64,000 bases of DNA, from positions 1 through 64,000 of the forward strand of contig CAVFTS010000005.1 of the NCBI GenBank assembly GCA_963625655.1, written 5' to 3'. Position 1 is the first letter of the stretch, and every line of letters begins with the position of its first letter. This DNA comes from F23-B02 sp963625655. GTDB lineage: Bacteria; Bacillota; Clostridia; Oscillospirales; Oscillospiraceae. Shown here piece after piece: positions 32,692 to 42,297 of the stretch. The notes beneath the pieces are model-generated. The model did not search any database. It was not told the origin of the DNA and was given only the letters and a program-made list of their open reading frames with translations. Position numbers and translations under genes: made by a program.

Positions 32692-32961
32692 GTGACGGTC
32701 ATAAGGCTTGTTAACATAGGCTTTGGCAATATGCTGTCCGCCGAAAGGATACTGGCGATAATAAGCCCCGAATCGGCACCTATAAAGCGAATGGTGCAGG
32801 ATGTCAGGGAAAAGGGACTGCTTATAGACGCATCCTTCGGCAGAAGCACAAAGTCGGTAATAATAATGGACAGCGGAAATGTAGTACTTTCAGCGCTTGC
32901 GGCAGATGTTCTCACCGCAAGAATAACCGAAAAAAACGAGGAAGGAACTGAAAATGGCTAA
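32692..32961 (+). CDS. remA: RemA family (DUF370) regulator
   Basis: This 89-residue protein contains the family core LVNIGFGNMLSAERILAI, SPESAPIKRM and LLIDASFGRSTKSVI. RemA is a DNA-binding activator of biofilm matrix and osmoprotection genes in Bacillus; in Clostridia the role is less clear. The best start is GTG 32692, giving the TVIRL opening, but no good ribosome site precedes it, so the exact start is uncertain. Its end overlaps gmk by 8 bases. Confidence 0.88.
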   Translation: MTVIRLVNIGFGNMLSAERILAIISPESAPIKRMVQDVREKGLLIDASFGRSTKSVIIMDSGNVVLSALAADVLTARITEKNEEGTENG

Positions 32962-33556
32962 ACAAAGGGGAAAATTGATAGTAATATCCGGACCCTCCGG
33001 CGCCGGGAAAAGCACCGTTGTGTCCAAAGCTTTGGAGGGACGCAGCGACGTATGCTTCTCCGTATCCGTGACGACGAGAAAGCCCCGTCCGAACGAGATC
33101 GACGGCAAAGCGTATTTCTTCGTTGACCTTGACAGGTTCAGAGAGATGGTCGAAAACGGCGAGCTGCTTGAGCATGCCGAGTACGTCGCCAACTCTTACG
33201 GTACGCCGAGAGCCTACGTTGAGAAAAAGCTCGACGAGGGCATGAACGTCCTGCTTGACATAGAGGTTCAGGGCGCACGTCAGGTACATGAAAAGATGCC
33301 CGATGCGGTGATGATATTCATTATCCCGCCCTCCATGGAGATACTTGAGAATCGCCTCAGAGGCAGAGGTACCGATTCAGAGCGCAAGATTGAAGCAAGG
33401 CTCATCCGTGCAAAGCAGGAGTATGCCGAGGCCGATTTCTATGACTACATCATCATCAACGACGATGCCGATAAGGCAGCCGCCGAGTTCTCTGCGATCA
33501 TTACTGCGGAGAACTGCAAATATGAATTGAGAAAAAACATTTTAAGTGAGGTCTGA
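32954..33556 (+). CDS. gmk: Guanylate kinase
   Basis: This 200-residue kinase converts GMP to GDP. The P-loop ISGPSGAGKST is near residue 12 and the GMP-binding segment with SVTTRKPRPNE and LLEHAEYVANSYGTP follows. An AGGAACTG site precedes the ATG. The gene sits between remA and rpoZ in the standard Firmicutes order. Confidence 0.97.
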   Translation: MAKQRGKLIVISGPSGAGKSTVVSKALEGRSDVCFSVSVTTRKPRPNEIDGKAYFFVDLDRFREMVENGELLEHAEYVANSYGTPRAYVEKKLDEGMNVLLDIEVQGARQVHEKMPDAVMIFIIPPSMEILENRLRGRGTDSERKIEARLIRAKQEYAEADFYDYIIINDDADKAAAEFSAIITAENCKYELRKNILSEV

Positions 33557-33561
33557 TTATT

Positions 33562-33753
33562 ATGATGCTTTATCCGCCCGTTGCCGAGCTTGTTGAGAAA
33601 GTCGGCAGCCGTTACCAGCTTGTTAACCTTGTCGCCAGAAGAGCAAGAGCCATTTCCCAAGAAGCGGAGACCGAGGGCATTATCCTTGAAAAGAAGCCCG
33701 TTTCCGCAGCGATTGACGAGGTCTACACCGGAAAACTCGGAATAGATAATTGA
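33562..33753 (+). CDS. rpoZ: RNA polymerase omega subunit
   Basis: This 63-residue protein shows the omega motif with SRYQLVNLVARRARAIS, which packs on the beta-prime subunit. It starts with two Met codons, and AAGTGAGG precedes them. The gene is short but typical for Clostridia, and its place after gmk is conserved. A terminator follows directly. Confidence 0.93.
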   Translation: MMLYPPVAELVEKVGSRYQLVNLVARRARAISQEAETEGIILEKKPVSAAIDEVYTGKLGIDN

Positions 33754-33760
33754 TTTTTAT

Positions 33761-33790
33761 CAGCGGAGCTTTTTAACTCCGCTGTGTTTT
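33761..33790 (+). terminator. Terminator after rpoZ
   Basis: CAGCGGAG (33761-33768) and CTCCGCTG (33777-33784) form an 8-bp stem followed by TGTTTT. It lies between rpoZ and the priA ribosome site. Confidence 0.8.
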
Positions 33791-33812
33791 AGCGCTTACG
33801 GAGGTGTACGGC

Positions 33813-36065
33813 ATGTCGGAAAAGCAAATAGCAAAGCTTGCGGTTTCCGCTGCCGCATACTGGATAGACAAGCCCTACGACTATCTTGTCCCGGAAAAAT
33901 ACCGTGGTGAGATATGCCCGGGTATGCGTGTGCTTGTGCCGTTTTCAAGGGGCAACAGGCGATGCGAAGCCATCGTTTTGAGCATGTCCGATGAGAGCGA
34001 ATACTCGGAGCTGAAGGCAATCGACAGACCGCTTGACGAAAAGCCCGTACTCACACCGGAGCAGATAAAGCTTGCGCTTTGGATGCACGATAGGTACTTC
34101 TGTACCGTGTACGATTCAGTCAAGGCGATGCTTCCGGCGGGACTGTGGTTTTCAGCCGACGGCAAACGCAAGGCGTCGGACAAGACTTGCGAAATGCTCA
34201 CACTGACCGCTCCGACGGAAGACATACTTGCAATTGCGCAGGGACGCAAGCGCAAAGCGCCGATGCAGTCTGCGCTGCTTGAGCTGCTGTGTCAGACGGG
34301 ATGCGTGTCGTCCAAGGAGCTGCTGAGCTTTACGGGAGCATCACGCCAGTCACTCAAGGCGCTCATAAACGAAGGACTTGTTGCCACACAGACGGTCGAG
34401 GTGTTCCGCAGACCGGGGGAGTGGGTCGGAGAAACGCTGCCGATGCCTGTTTTGAACTCGGAGCAGGAATCGGCATACAAGGGCATGAACAAGCTGCTTT
34501 GCAGCCAAAAAGCCGCAGCAGCGCTCCTTTTCGGCGTTACGGGGAGCGGCAAGACCTCCGTTTATATCCACCTGATAAACAGCGCTCTCAGCCTTGGCAA
34601 AACGGCAATATTGCTTGTCCCGGAGATTGCACTCACTCCGCAAATGCTCAGTACATTTTCATCGCACTTCGGCAACGAGGTCGCCGTCCTGCACAGCAGT
34701 CTGTCCGTTGGCGAAAGATACGACGAATGGAAGCGGGTCAAGAACGGATCGGCAAAACTCGTCATAGGAACGAGGAGCGCAGTCTTTGCCCCGTGCGAAA
34801 ATCTCGGTCTTGTGATAATCGACGAGGAGCAGGTCGACAGCTATAAGTCGGAAAACTCTCCGAGATACCACGCAAGGGAGATTGCGAAGTACCGCTGCGC
34901 AAGAAGCGATGCTTTGCTTGTACTCGGCTCCGCAACGCCGGACGTCGAGAGTATGTATGCCGCCCGAAAGGGGCGCTACAGTCTTTTCGAGATGCACGAG
35001 CGCTATAACGAAATGCAGCTACCGGACGTGCGCATAGTCGATATGCGCAGGGAGCTTAGACGGGGACGAGGCGGGAACCTCAGTCTTGAACTGCAAAATG
35101 AGCTGTCGGCAAACCTCAGCCGCAATGAGCAGAGCATACTGTTCATTAACCGCCGGGGAGCAAACAAGCTCATAAGCTGTCCCGACTGCGGCTATGTCTA
35201 CAAGTGTCCGAATTGCAGCGTTACGCTGACATATCACAGCTCAAAGCGCCGCCTTATCTGCCACTACTGCGGCTACACCCGTCCGCCCGACAGCGGCTGC
35301 CCGGACTGCGGCGGACTGCTCAGCTTTATCGGTGCCGGAACTCAGCTCATTGAGGATGAGCTTAAAGCTCTGTACCCCGACACGGAGATACTCCGCATGG
35401 ACACGGACACAGTTCGGGAGTCCGGCTCACACGATGTTCTTTTAAAGCGATTTGAAAAAAAGAAGATCCCGATAATGGTCGGCACGCAAATGGTCACCAA
35501 GGGACTCAACTTTGAAAACGTCACGCTTATCGGCGTACTGTCGGCCGATCAAAGCCTGTACTGCGGCGACTATCGTTCCGGGGAACGGACATTCTCGCTT
35601 ATAACGCAGGTCATCGGGCGCTGCGGCAGAGGCAAAAAGCCCGGCCGTGCGATAATTCAGAGCTTTACTCCCGAAAACGAGATAATAAAGCTTGCCGCAG
35701 AGCAAAACTACGAAAAGTTTTTTGAGACCGAACTTCGGCTTCGCAGCTTTCAGGAAACACCGCCGTATTCGGACATAATCGCCATCACCGCATCCGGCGT
35801 TGAGGAGGGTACGGTGCTGCGCTGCTGCGGAGATATTAAGAAGCTTCTGACGGTTTCGCTCATAAGCCGAGCCGACGCACGAATACTCGGGCCGGCGCCG
35901 CTGAGCGTCGTCAAGGTCAACAACCGATACAGATATAGAATCAACTTAAATTGCAGAGCGGACGCCGAAATGCGGCGCATAGTTTCCGCCGTTTTGATAA
36001 AATGCAACTCGTCCGGGGCGTATAAAGGCGTAAGCATTTATGCGGACAACAATCCTCTGGACTGA
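33813..36065 (+). CDS. priA: Primosomal replication helicase PriA
   Basis: This 750-residue helicase restarts stalled replication forks. It has a P-loop GVTGSGKT from residue 241 and a zinc-binding insert with eight cysteines (from CPDCGYVYKCPNC to CPDCGG). The Walker B box reads DEEQ (residues 337-340) where nearly all PriA proteins have DEEH. The remaining helicase motifs and the conserved SPRYHAREIAKYR segment are normal. The start at 33813 has a GGAGGT site. Confidence 0.93.
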   Translation: MSEKQIAKLAVSAAAYWIDKPYDYLVPEKYRGEICPGMRVLVPFSRGNRRCEAIVLSMSDESEYSELKAIDRPLDEKPVLTPEQIKLALWMHDRYFCTVYDSVKAMLPAGLWFSADGKRKASDKTCEMLTLTAPTEDILAIAQGRKRKAPMQSALLELLCQTGCVSSKELLSFTGASRQSLKALINEGLVATQTVEVFRRPGEWVGETLPMPVLNSEQESAYKGMNKLLCSQKAAAALLFGVTGSGKTSVYIHLINSALSLGKTAILLVPEIALTPQMLSTFSSHFGNEVAVLHSSLSVGERYDEWKRVKNGSAKLVIGTRSAVFAPCENLGLVIIDEEQVDSYKSENSPRYHAREIAKYRCARSDALLVLGSATPDVESMYAARKGRYSLFEMHERYNEMQLPDVRIVDMRRELRRGRGGNLSLELQNELSANLSRNEQSILFINRRGANKLISCPDCGYVYKCPNCSVTLTYHSSKRRLICHYCGYTRPPDSGCPDCGGLLSFIGAGTQLIEDELKALYPDTEILRMDTDTVRESGSHDVLLKRFEKKKIPIMVGTQMVTKGLNFENVTLIGVLSADQSLYCGDYRSGERTFSLITQVIGRCGRGKKPGRAIIQSFTPENEIIKLAAEQNYEKFFETELRLRSFQETPPYSDIIAITASGVEEGTVLRCCGDIKKLLTVSLISRADARILGPAPLSVVKVNNRYRYRINLNCRADAEMRRIVSAVLIKCNSSGAYKGVSIYADNNPLD

Positions 36066-36080
36066 TAAAGGAGAGACAGG

Positions 36081-36584
36081 ATGGCACTCAGAAACATAGT
36101 TACGAAGGAAGACCCCATACTTTACAAGCCTTCGAGAGAAGTAAAGCAGTTCAACATACGCCTTCAGCAGCTTTTGGACGACATGGCGGAAACTCTGGAA
36201 AAATCCTGCGGAGTGGGACTTGCCGCCGTCCAGGTCGGCGTCCTGCGCCGTGCCGTGCTTGTTCTTGAAACGAACGTCGAGGAAGAGGAAGATGAACACA
36301 TAATCGAATTCATTAACCCTGAAATCATCGAGGTCGAAGGCGAGCAGACGGGAGCCGAGGGCTGTCTCAGCGTTCCCGGAGAGTACGGACTTGTGAGCCG
36401 CCCCATGCGTGTAAAGGCAAGGGCGCAGAACAGATACGGCGCTTGGTTTGAGTATGAGGGCACCGGTCTTACCGCACGCTGCATGTGCCACGAATTCGAC
36501 CATCTTGACGGACACCTGTTCCTTGAAAAATGTGAAAGAATGCTGACCGAGGAAGAAATCAACGGCGGCAGCGAAGAGAAATAA
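36081..36584 (+). CDS. def: Peptide deformylase
   Basis: This 167-residue metalloenzyme removes the N-formyl group from new proteins. Motif I reads GVGLAAVQVG with Val50 in place of the usual Pro. Motif II EGCLSVPG has the metal ligand C95, and motif III HEFDH has H137, E138 and H141. All catalytic residues are present. It is paired with fmt, which adds the formyl group to initiator tRNA. An AAAGGAGAG site precedes the ATG. Confidence 0.95.
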   Translation: MALRNIVTKEDPILYKPSREVKQFNIRLQQLLDDMAETLEKSCGVGLAAVQVGVLRRAVLVLETNVEEEEDEHIIEFINPEIIEVEGEQTGAEGCLSVPGEYGLVSRPMRVKARAQNRYGAWFEYEGTGLTARCMCHEFDHLDGHLFLEKCERMLTEEEINGGSEEK

Positions 36585-36585
36585 T

Positions 36586-37509
36586 ATGCGTATAGTTTTT
36601 ATGGGTACCCCCGACTTTGCGGCGGCGTCGCTGCAAAAGCTGATAGATGAAAAATACGATATTGCGGCCGTGTTTACGCAGCCGGACAAGCCCCGAAACA
36701 GAGGAATGAGTCTTTCCTTCAGCCCGGTCAAGGAGCTTGCTCTGCAAAACGATCTTGACGTTTACCAGCCTACGAAGCTGCGTGACGGCAGCTTTACCGA
36801 GCTTCTGCGCTCACTCAGGCCGGACGTTCTTGTGGTCGTCGCCTACGGCAGGATACTGCCTGAGGGCGCACTTTCGGTCCCGACCTACGGCGCCGTAAAC
36901 GTTCACTCCTCGCTGCTTCCCAAGTACAGGGGATCTGCTCCCGTGCAGTGGGCAGTTTTAAACGGCGATACCGAGACCGGTGTTTCGACCATGTACCTTG
37001 CCCCCGAAATGGACACAGGAGACGTGATCTTTACCGAAAAAACGGAGATCGGTGAATTTGAAACCTCCGGCGAGCTGTTTGACAGGCTGATGGTCATGGG
37101 CGCCGAGCTGCTTCACCAAACGCTGTGTGCGATAGAAAACGGCACTGCGCCGAGGACGAAGCAGGACGAAAGTAAGGCAAGCTACGTTACCATGCTCGAT
37201 AAATCCATGTCACCCATCGACTGGAGCCGCAGTCCGAGAGAGATTGTAAAGCGCATATGCGGACTTCAGCCGTGGCCCGTGGCAACGACCGATATCGGCG
37301 GAGCTACGTTCAGAATATTCAAAGCCGTGTACACCGACACCGTGACCGACAAAGCACCCGGAACGGTGGTCGCAGCCGATAAAAAGGGAATCGAAATTGC
37401 CTGTGGCGGCGCTCACACGCTTCTCATAACCGAGCTTCAGGCTCCCGGAAAAAAGAGGATGCGTGCCGCCGACTATCTGCTTGGACATCCGATAAAGGTC
37501 GAGGTCTGA
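36586..37509 (+). CDS. fmt: Methionyl-tRNA formyltransferase
   Basis: This 307-residue enzyme formylates initiator Met-tRNA. The N-terminal FMGTPDFAAASL, the VHSSLLPKYRGSAP catalytic segment and the ETGVSTMYLAPEMDTGD motif identify it. The C-terminal OB-like domain is present. It starts one base after the def stop and is followed at once by rsmB, as in many bacteria. Confidence 0.96.
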   Translation: MRIVFMGTPDFAAASLQKLIDEKYDIAAVFTQPDKPRNRGMSLSFSPVKELALQNDLDVYQPTKLRDGSFTELLRSLRPDVLVVVAYGRILPEGALSVPTYGAVNVHSSLLPKYRGSAPVQWAVLNGDTETGVSTMYLAPEMDTGDVIFTEKTEIGEFETSGELFDRLMVMGAELLHQTLCAIENGTAPRTKQDESKASYVTMLDKSMSPIDWSRSPREIVKRICGLQPWPVATTDIGGATFRIFKAVYTDTVTDKAPGTVVAADKKGIEIACGGAHTLLITELQAPGKKRMRAADYLLGHPIKVEV

Positions 37510-37510
37510 T

Positions 37511-38809
37511 ATGCCCGATAACTCAAGACTCGCAGCGTTGGACGCACTTGAAAAGTGCCGCCGCAGCGCCGCATGGACGACGGAAGCCATTGATACCGCA
37601 ATAAAAAAGCATAAGCTTGACACACGCTCCGCTGCCTTGGCATCGCACATCTTCCTCGGGGTGATGCAGAATCTGAGCCTGTGTGACTTCTATATTGACG
37701 CATTTTCAAAGTCCGATATTGAGCCGAAGGTGCGTGATATACTGCGCTGCGCCGTGTATCAGACAATCCTTATGGAGCGCATCCCCGACAGCGCCGCCGT
37801 CAACGAGGCGGTAAAGCTCACGAAAAGCACAGGCTTTTCAAGAGCTTCCGGCTTTGTCAATGCGGTATTGCGAAAAATAGTGTCGCAAAAAGATTGCCTA
37901 CCGGATATCCCCGGTTGCCCCTCCGCCGAGTACCTTTCGGTACGGTACAGCCACCCCTTGTGGCTCGTTCGACGGATCATCGACGAAAAGGGTTACGACT
38001 TTGCCGAGTCCTATTTTGCGGCAAACAATGCCGTACCTGAGCTTGCACTTCAGGTGAACACCCTGAAAACGAGCCTTGAGGCCTTGTGCGAAAGCGGCTT
38101 TGAATTTGTCCCGCATGCAAAGCTTGATAACTGCATACTGCCTCAGAATCTCAGGGGGAGCATTGCCGAGACCGAGGAGTTTCGCAAGGGACTTTTCTAT
38201 GTTCAGGACCCGGCGGCACGCTGTGCCGTGTCGGTCATGGGACTGCGTCCGGGAGACAGAGTCTTGGACGCATGTGCGGCCCCCGGCGGCAAAAGCTTTG
38301 CGGCGGCTGTCGAAATGAAAAACAACGGCAGTATACTGTCGTGCGACATACATGAAAAGAAGCTGAAGCGGATAGAGGACGGAGCAAAGCGACTCGGCAT
38401 TGATATTATCAGTACCCGTTGTGCCGATGCACGAGACCTTGACTGCGTCGGGTTTGACGCAGTCATCTGCGACGTGCCGTGTTCCGGCTTGGGCGTTATC
38501 CGCAAAAAGCCCGACATTCGCTTCAAAAGTGAGGAGAGCATTGCCGCTTTGCCGGAGATACAGCTTGACATTCTGCGCAACGTCTCGTCTGCCGTTAAGC
38601 CCGGAGGCGTGCTTATGTACTCCACCTGCACCGTGCTTCGTGAGGAAAATGAGAATGTCATAGCGGCTTTTCTTAATGAAAACCCTAACTTTTCTGCGGA
38701 AGCCTTTGAACTTCCTTTCGGCCCTGCGCCGCAGGGATACTACACATTTTGGCCGAATGTTGACAATTCGGACGGTTTCTTTATCTGTAAGCTCAGGAGA
38801 GTGAAATGA
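37511..38809 (+). CDS. rsmB: 16S rRNA (cytosine-967-C5) methyltransferase
   Basis: This 432-residue enzyme has an N-terminal NusB-like RNA-binding domain (about residues 1-140) and a C-terminal SAM methyltransferase domain. The SAM motif VLDACAAPGGK, the active-site DVPCSGLG and the second Cys in MYSTCT are all visible. A GAGGT site precedes the ATG. Its stop overlaps the rlmN start as ATGA. Confidence 0.95.
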   Translation: MPDNSRLAALDALEKCRRSAAWTTEAIDTAIKKHKLDTRSAALASHIFLGVMQNLSLCDFYIDAFSKSDIEPKVRDILRCAVYQTILMERIPDSAAVNEAVKLTKSTGFSRASGFVNAVLRKIVSQKDCLPDIPGCPSAEYLSVRYSHPLWLVRRIIDEKGYDFAESYFAANNAVPELALQVNTLKTSLEALCESGFEFVPHAKLDNCILPQNLRGSIAETEEFRKGLFYVQDPAARCAVSVMGLRPGDRVLDACAAPGGKSFAAAVEMKNNGSILSCDIHEKKLKRIEDGAKRLGIDIISTRCADARDLDCVGFDAVICDVPCSGLGVIRKKPDIRFKSEESIAALPEIQLDILRNVSSAVKPGGVLMYSTCTVLREENENVIAAFLNENPNFSAEAFELPFGPAPQGYYTFWPNVDNSDGFFICKLRRVK

Positions 38810-39837
38810 AGAACATAAAATCAATGCTGCCGGAGGAGATCGCAGCCGATTTTCAACAGCTGGGACTGCCCAAGTACCGGGCAAAGCAGGTTTTTCGCTG
38901 GCTCGGCAGGGGAGTTGGCTCCTTTGAGGAAATGAGCGATCTGCCCAAGGATCTGCGCCGGAGGCTCGGTGAGGAATACGCCATATACAAGCCCAAGGTG
39001 ATCGGAAAGCAGGTCTCAAAGCTTGACGGTACTATCAAGTACCTGTGGGAGCTTTACGACGGCAACGCCGTTGAAACGGTCGTTATGAGCTATAAGCACG
39101 GCAACACGGTCTGCGTTTCCTCGCAGGTCGGATGCCGTCAGGGCTGCGCCTTCTGCGCCTCGACCATAGGCGGTCTTGTCCGCTGCCTTGAGCCGTGCGA
39201 AATCCTCGACGAGGTCATATTTTCTCAGCTCGATTCGGGCAAGCCCATATCAAACATTGTGCTTATGGGCATAGGCGAGCCTCTTGACAATTACGATAAC
39301 GTAATCCGCTTCCTGCGGCTTGTTAATCATCCTGACGGTATGAACATCGGCATGCGCCATATATCGCTCTCGACCTGCGGTATCATCGAGCGCTTTGACG
39401 ATCTTGCGTTACTCGATTTGCAGCTCACGCTCTCGGTGTCGCTGCACGCTCCCGACGATGAGACCCGCTCAAAGCTCATGCCCGCAAACCGAGGCAGGGG
39501 AGTCGATGCTCTTATGAGCGCCTGCCGCCGCTACTACGACGTAACGGGGCGCAGAATTTCCTTTGAATATGCGATGATCGACGGTGTAAACGACACGGAG
39601 TTTCATGCGCACCTCTTGGCAAAGCGGGCAAAAAGCGTGTCGGCGCATGTAAATCTAATACCGCTCAACCATGTTGAAGAACGCCGTTTTTGCCCGTCAA
39701 CGCAAGGGCATATGAAGGCATTTATAAAAATCCTTGAGGACGAAGGCGTAAATGTGACCGTAAGAAGAAAGCTCGGCGGTGACGTGGACGCTTCCTGCGG
39801 TCAGCTGCGCAGAAAGATGCAGAAAGCAGAGGGATAA
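38806..39837 (+). CDS. rlmN: Dual-specificity RNA methyltransferase RlmN
   Basis: This 343-residue radical SAM enzyme methylates A2503 of 23S rRNA and tRNA adenosine 37. The cluster cysteines are C110, C114 and C117 in CRQGCAFC. The MGIGEPLDNYDNV motif and the C-terminal catalytic cysteine in VDASCGQL are present. It is followed 2 bases later by the protein phosphatase gene. Confidence 0.96.
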   Translation: MKNIKSMLPEEIAADFQQLGLPKYRAKQVFRWLGRGVGSFEEMSDLPKDLRRRLGEEYAIYKPKVIGKQVSKLDGTIKYLWELYDGNAVETVVMSYKHGNTVCVSSQVGCRQGCAFCASTIGGLVRCLEPCEILDEVIFSQLDSGKPISNIVLMGIGEPLDNYDNVIRFLRLVNHPDGMNIGMRHISLSTCGIIERFDDLALLDLQLTLSVSLHAPDDETRSKLMPANRGRGVDALMSACRRYYDVTGRRISFEYAMIDGVNDTEFHAHLLAKRAKSVSAHVNLIPLNHVEERRFCPSTQGHMKAFIKILEDEGVNVTVRRKLGGDVDASCGQLRRKMQKAEG

Positions 39838-39839
39838 AT

Positions 39840-40577
39840 ATGAAAAGCTTTGGTATCACCGACAAGGGGAAGGTAAGAGCCGAAAATCAGGACAGCTATA
39901 TAATCGAAAATTGCAGCCGCCGCAAATGCGTCGTAGCAGTCATTTGCGACGGCATGGGCGGCGCTAAGGCGGGTGATCTTGCGAGCAGGCTCTCCTGTAA
40001 GGAGTTTGTCGGCCGCATATACGATGCTTTGATCTCGTCTCAGTACTTTCCCGAGAACAACGAAAAGCTTTTGCTTGAAAGCTGTGCGGACGCAAACGGC
40101 GTCGTTTACGAATATTCCGGCTTTGAGCCGGACTACAAGGGCATGGGAACAACGCTTGTCGGCGGGATCATTACCCGAAAGAAGGCGCAGCTTGTTAACG
40201 TCGGCGACAGCCGTGCATATAAGCTGAGCGGCAGCGGGATAACGCAAATTACAAGGGATCACTCCTATGTCGAGGAGCTTGTCGCAATGGGCGCAATCAC
40301 CAAGGCGGATGCGAGAAAGCACCCGAAGAAGAACGTCATAACGAGGGCGCTCGGCGTTGAGCCTACCGTTAAGGCGGACTACTACGACGTTTCGCTCGGC
40401 CGTGGGGACTGCATTCTGCTTTGCTCGGACGGGCTCAGCAACATGGTCAGCGATATTGAGATGTTCAGCGCATACAAATCGGCAAAAACGCCGGAGCAGA
40501 TTTGCAGAGAGCTTGTTGACATTGCTCTCAGCCGTGGCGCCCGTGACAACGTTTCCGTTGTTGCGATAAAGAATTGA
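39840..40577 (+). CDS. prpC: PP2C-family protein phosphatase
   Basis: This 245-residue metal-dependent Ser/Thr phosphatase has the PP2C motifs in order: RAENQDSY, CDGMGGA, GTTLVGG, NVGDSRAY, ARKHPKKN, LCSDGLSN and ARDNVSVV. It reverses the action of the partner kinase PrkC, encoded next. The pair regulates growth, cell wall and germination in Firmicutes. It begins 2 bases after rlmN, and the kinase follows within 15 bases. Confidence 0.95.
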   Translation: MKSFGITDKGKVRAENQDSYIIENCSRRKCVVAVICDGMGGAKAGDLASRLSCKEFVGRIYDALISSQYFPENNEKLLLESCADANGVVYEYSGFEPDYKGMGTTLVGGIITRKKAQLVNVGDSRAYKLSGSGITQITRDHSYVEELVAMGAITKADARKHPKKNVITRALGVEPTVKADYYDVSLGRGDCILLCSDGLSNMVSDIEMFSAYKSAKTPEQICRELVDIALSRGARDNVSVVAIKN

Positions 40578-40591
40578 TGTAGGTGCGGCTT

Positions 40592-42295
40592 ATGGATACA
40601 AATAAAGATAAATATATCGGCACTATGCTCGATAACAGATATGAGATACTTGAGCTTATCGGCACCGGCGGCATGGCAAACGTGTACAAGGCGCTGTGCC
40701 ACAGGCTGAACCGTTACGATGCGATTAAGATCATGCACGACGAGACCGCAGCAAACGAGGAGCTGCGCCGCAGATTCAGAACGGAGTCGCAGGCAGTCGC
40801 AATGCTGTCGCACCCTAACATCGTTTCCGTGTACGATGTCAGTCACAGTGCGGATGTCGAGTACATTGTAATGGAGCTTGTAAACGGCATAACGCTCAAG
40901 GACTATATGAAGGAAAACGGGCCGCTTCCTGCGGAGGATGTCGTAAACTTCTCGTCGCAGATTGCAAAGGCTCTGGCTCACGCTCACGAGCGGGGAATTA
41001 TCCACCGTGATATAAAGCCGCAGAACATAATGCTGTTAAAGGACGGGCTTATCAAGGTTGCCGACTTCGGCATCGCATCGCTTCAAAACGAGATCGAAGC
41101 TCCGACCGAGGAAGCGGTCGGCTCAGTTCACTACATTGCGCCGGAGCAGGCGAGAGGTCAGCAGTCGGACGCAAGGAGCGACATATATTCGCTCGGTATC
41201 GTGATGTACGAAATGCTCACAGGGCAGCTCCCGTATAACGGAGACAGCGCCGTTGAAATTGCGGTCAAGCACATGAACGCCACACCGGTACCGCCGAGGT
41301 CTATAAATCCCGACATCCCTCAGCAGCTTGAGAACATTACGCTCAAGGCGATGAATTCCTCGATGGAAGAGCGCTATCAGAGCGCAAACGAGCTGCTCTG
41401 CGACCTTGAGGATTACAGGAAAACCATGCTTGCGGCAAAGGTCCATGCTAAGGACGCAGATTTTGATCTCAGCTTTGCGAGCTCCGATGAGGAGGACGTC
41501 TCCGAGGATGATCCCGCCGAGTACGGAAAGCGTTCGAGCAGGGCGGCGTTCATCACCGCCGGTATCGGAATTTTCATTGCCGTAGCGGTCATTTTCCTTG
41601 TTCTGAACGGAAAGTTTCTGAACGGTCTGTTCGGTAACGGTGAGGAGATCAAGGTTGAAAGCTTTGTCGGACGCTACTACGAGGACGTGGTCAACGACTC
41701 CGATATGTCGCAGATCTACGATTTCACCGTCGTTTATAAGCCGGATGCGGAACACGACTACGGAATTATCATCAGCCAGACCCCTAAGCAGGGTACGGTC
41801 GAATATAAAAACGAATCCAAGATCAAGGTAACGCTTGTTGTCAGCTCCGGCGAGATGATACCGGCAGACGGTGAAGTGCAGATACCTGAGATCGAAGCGG
41901 GCAAGACAAGCGCTGCCGATGCGGAATCGCTGCTCTCCGCCGCCGGACTTAAAGTGAAGATACACGAAGTAAACTCCGAGATCACAGAAGGCTACGTTGT
42001 GAAGATCTCACCCGAATCCGGCGATATAGTCAAAACGGGCAGCACCGTTAAGCTGTACGTCAGCATCGGCCCCACGGTCACGATGGTCAAGGTGCCGAAT
42101 CTCGTGGGCTATTCGAGAGATCAGGCGATAGAGAAGATCGAGGCCGAGGGACTCAGCGTCGGTTCGATCGTCGGCGTTGACAGTGAGCTGGAGGCAGGCA
42201 CCGTGATTTGGCAGAGCGTCAATCCCGGAGGCGAGGTAGAAGCGCACACCAAGATCGACATACAGGTCTCAAACGGTCCCAAAAGCGAGGACTGA
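40592..42295 (+). CDS. prkC: Ser/Thr protein kinase with PASTA domains
   Basis: This 567-residue membrane kinase has a Hanks-type kinase domain (about residues 17-275) with K46, the HRDIKPQN loop (D140) and DFG (158-160). A single membrane helix (about 318-338) follows, then three extracellular PASTA repeats (about 351-420, 421-490 and 491-567) that sense muropeptides or lipid II. In spore formers PrkC can trigger germination. The first PASTA repeat is divergent. The start at 40592 has an AGGTG site. Confidence 0.95.
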   Translation: MDTNKDKYIGTMLDNRYEILELIGTGGMANVYKALCHRLNRYDAIKIMHDETAANEELRRRFRTESQAVAMLSHPNIVSVYDVSHSADVEYIVMELVNGITLKDYMKENGPLPAEDVVNFSSQIAKALAHAHERGIIHRDIKPQNIMLLKDGLIKVADFGIASLQNEIEAPTEEAVGSVHYIAPEQARGQQSDARSDIYSLGIVMYEMLTGQLPYNGDSAVEIAVKHMNATPVPPRSINPDIPQQLENITLKAMNSSMEERYQSANELLCDLEDYRKTMLAAKVHAKDADFDLSFASSDEEDVSEDDPAEYGKRSSRAAFITAGIGIFIAVAVIFLVLNGKFLNGLFGNGEEIKVESFVGRYYEDVVNDSDMSQIYDFTVVYKPDAEHDYGIIISQTPKQGTVEYKNESKIKVTLVVSSGEMIPADGEVQIPEIEAGKTSAADAESLLSAAGLKVKIHEVNSEITEGYVVKISPESGDIVKTGSTVKLYVSIGPTVTMVKVPNLVGYSRDQAIEKIEAEGLSVGSIVGVDSELEAGTVIWQSVNPGGEVEAHTKIDIQVSNGPKSED

Positions 42296-42297
42296 AC

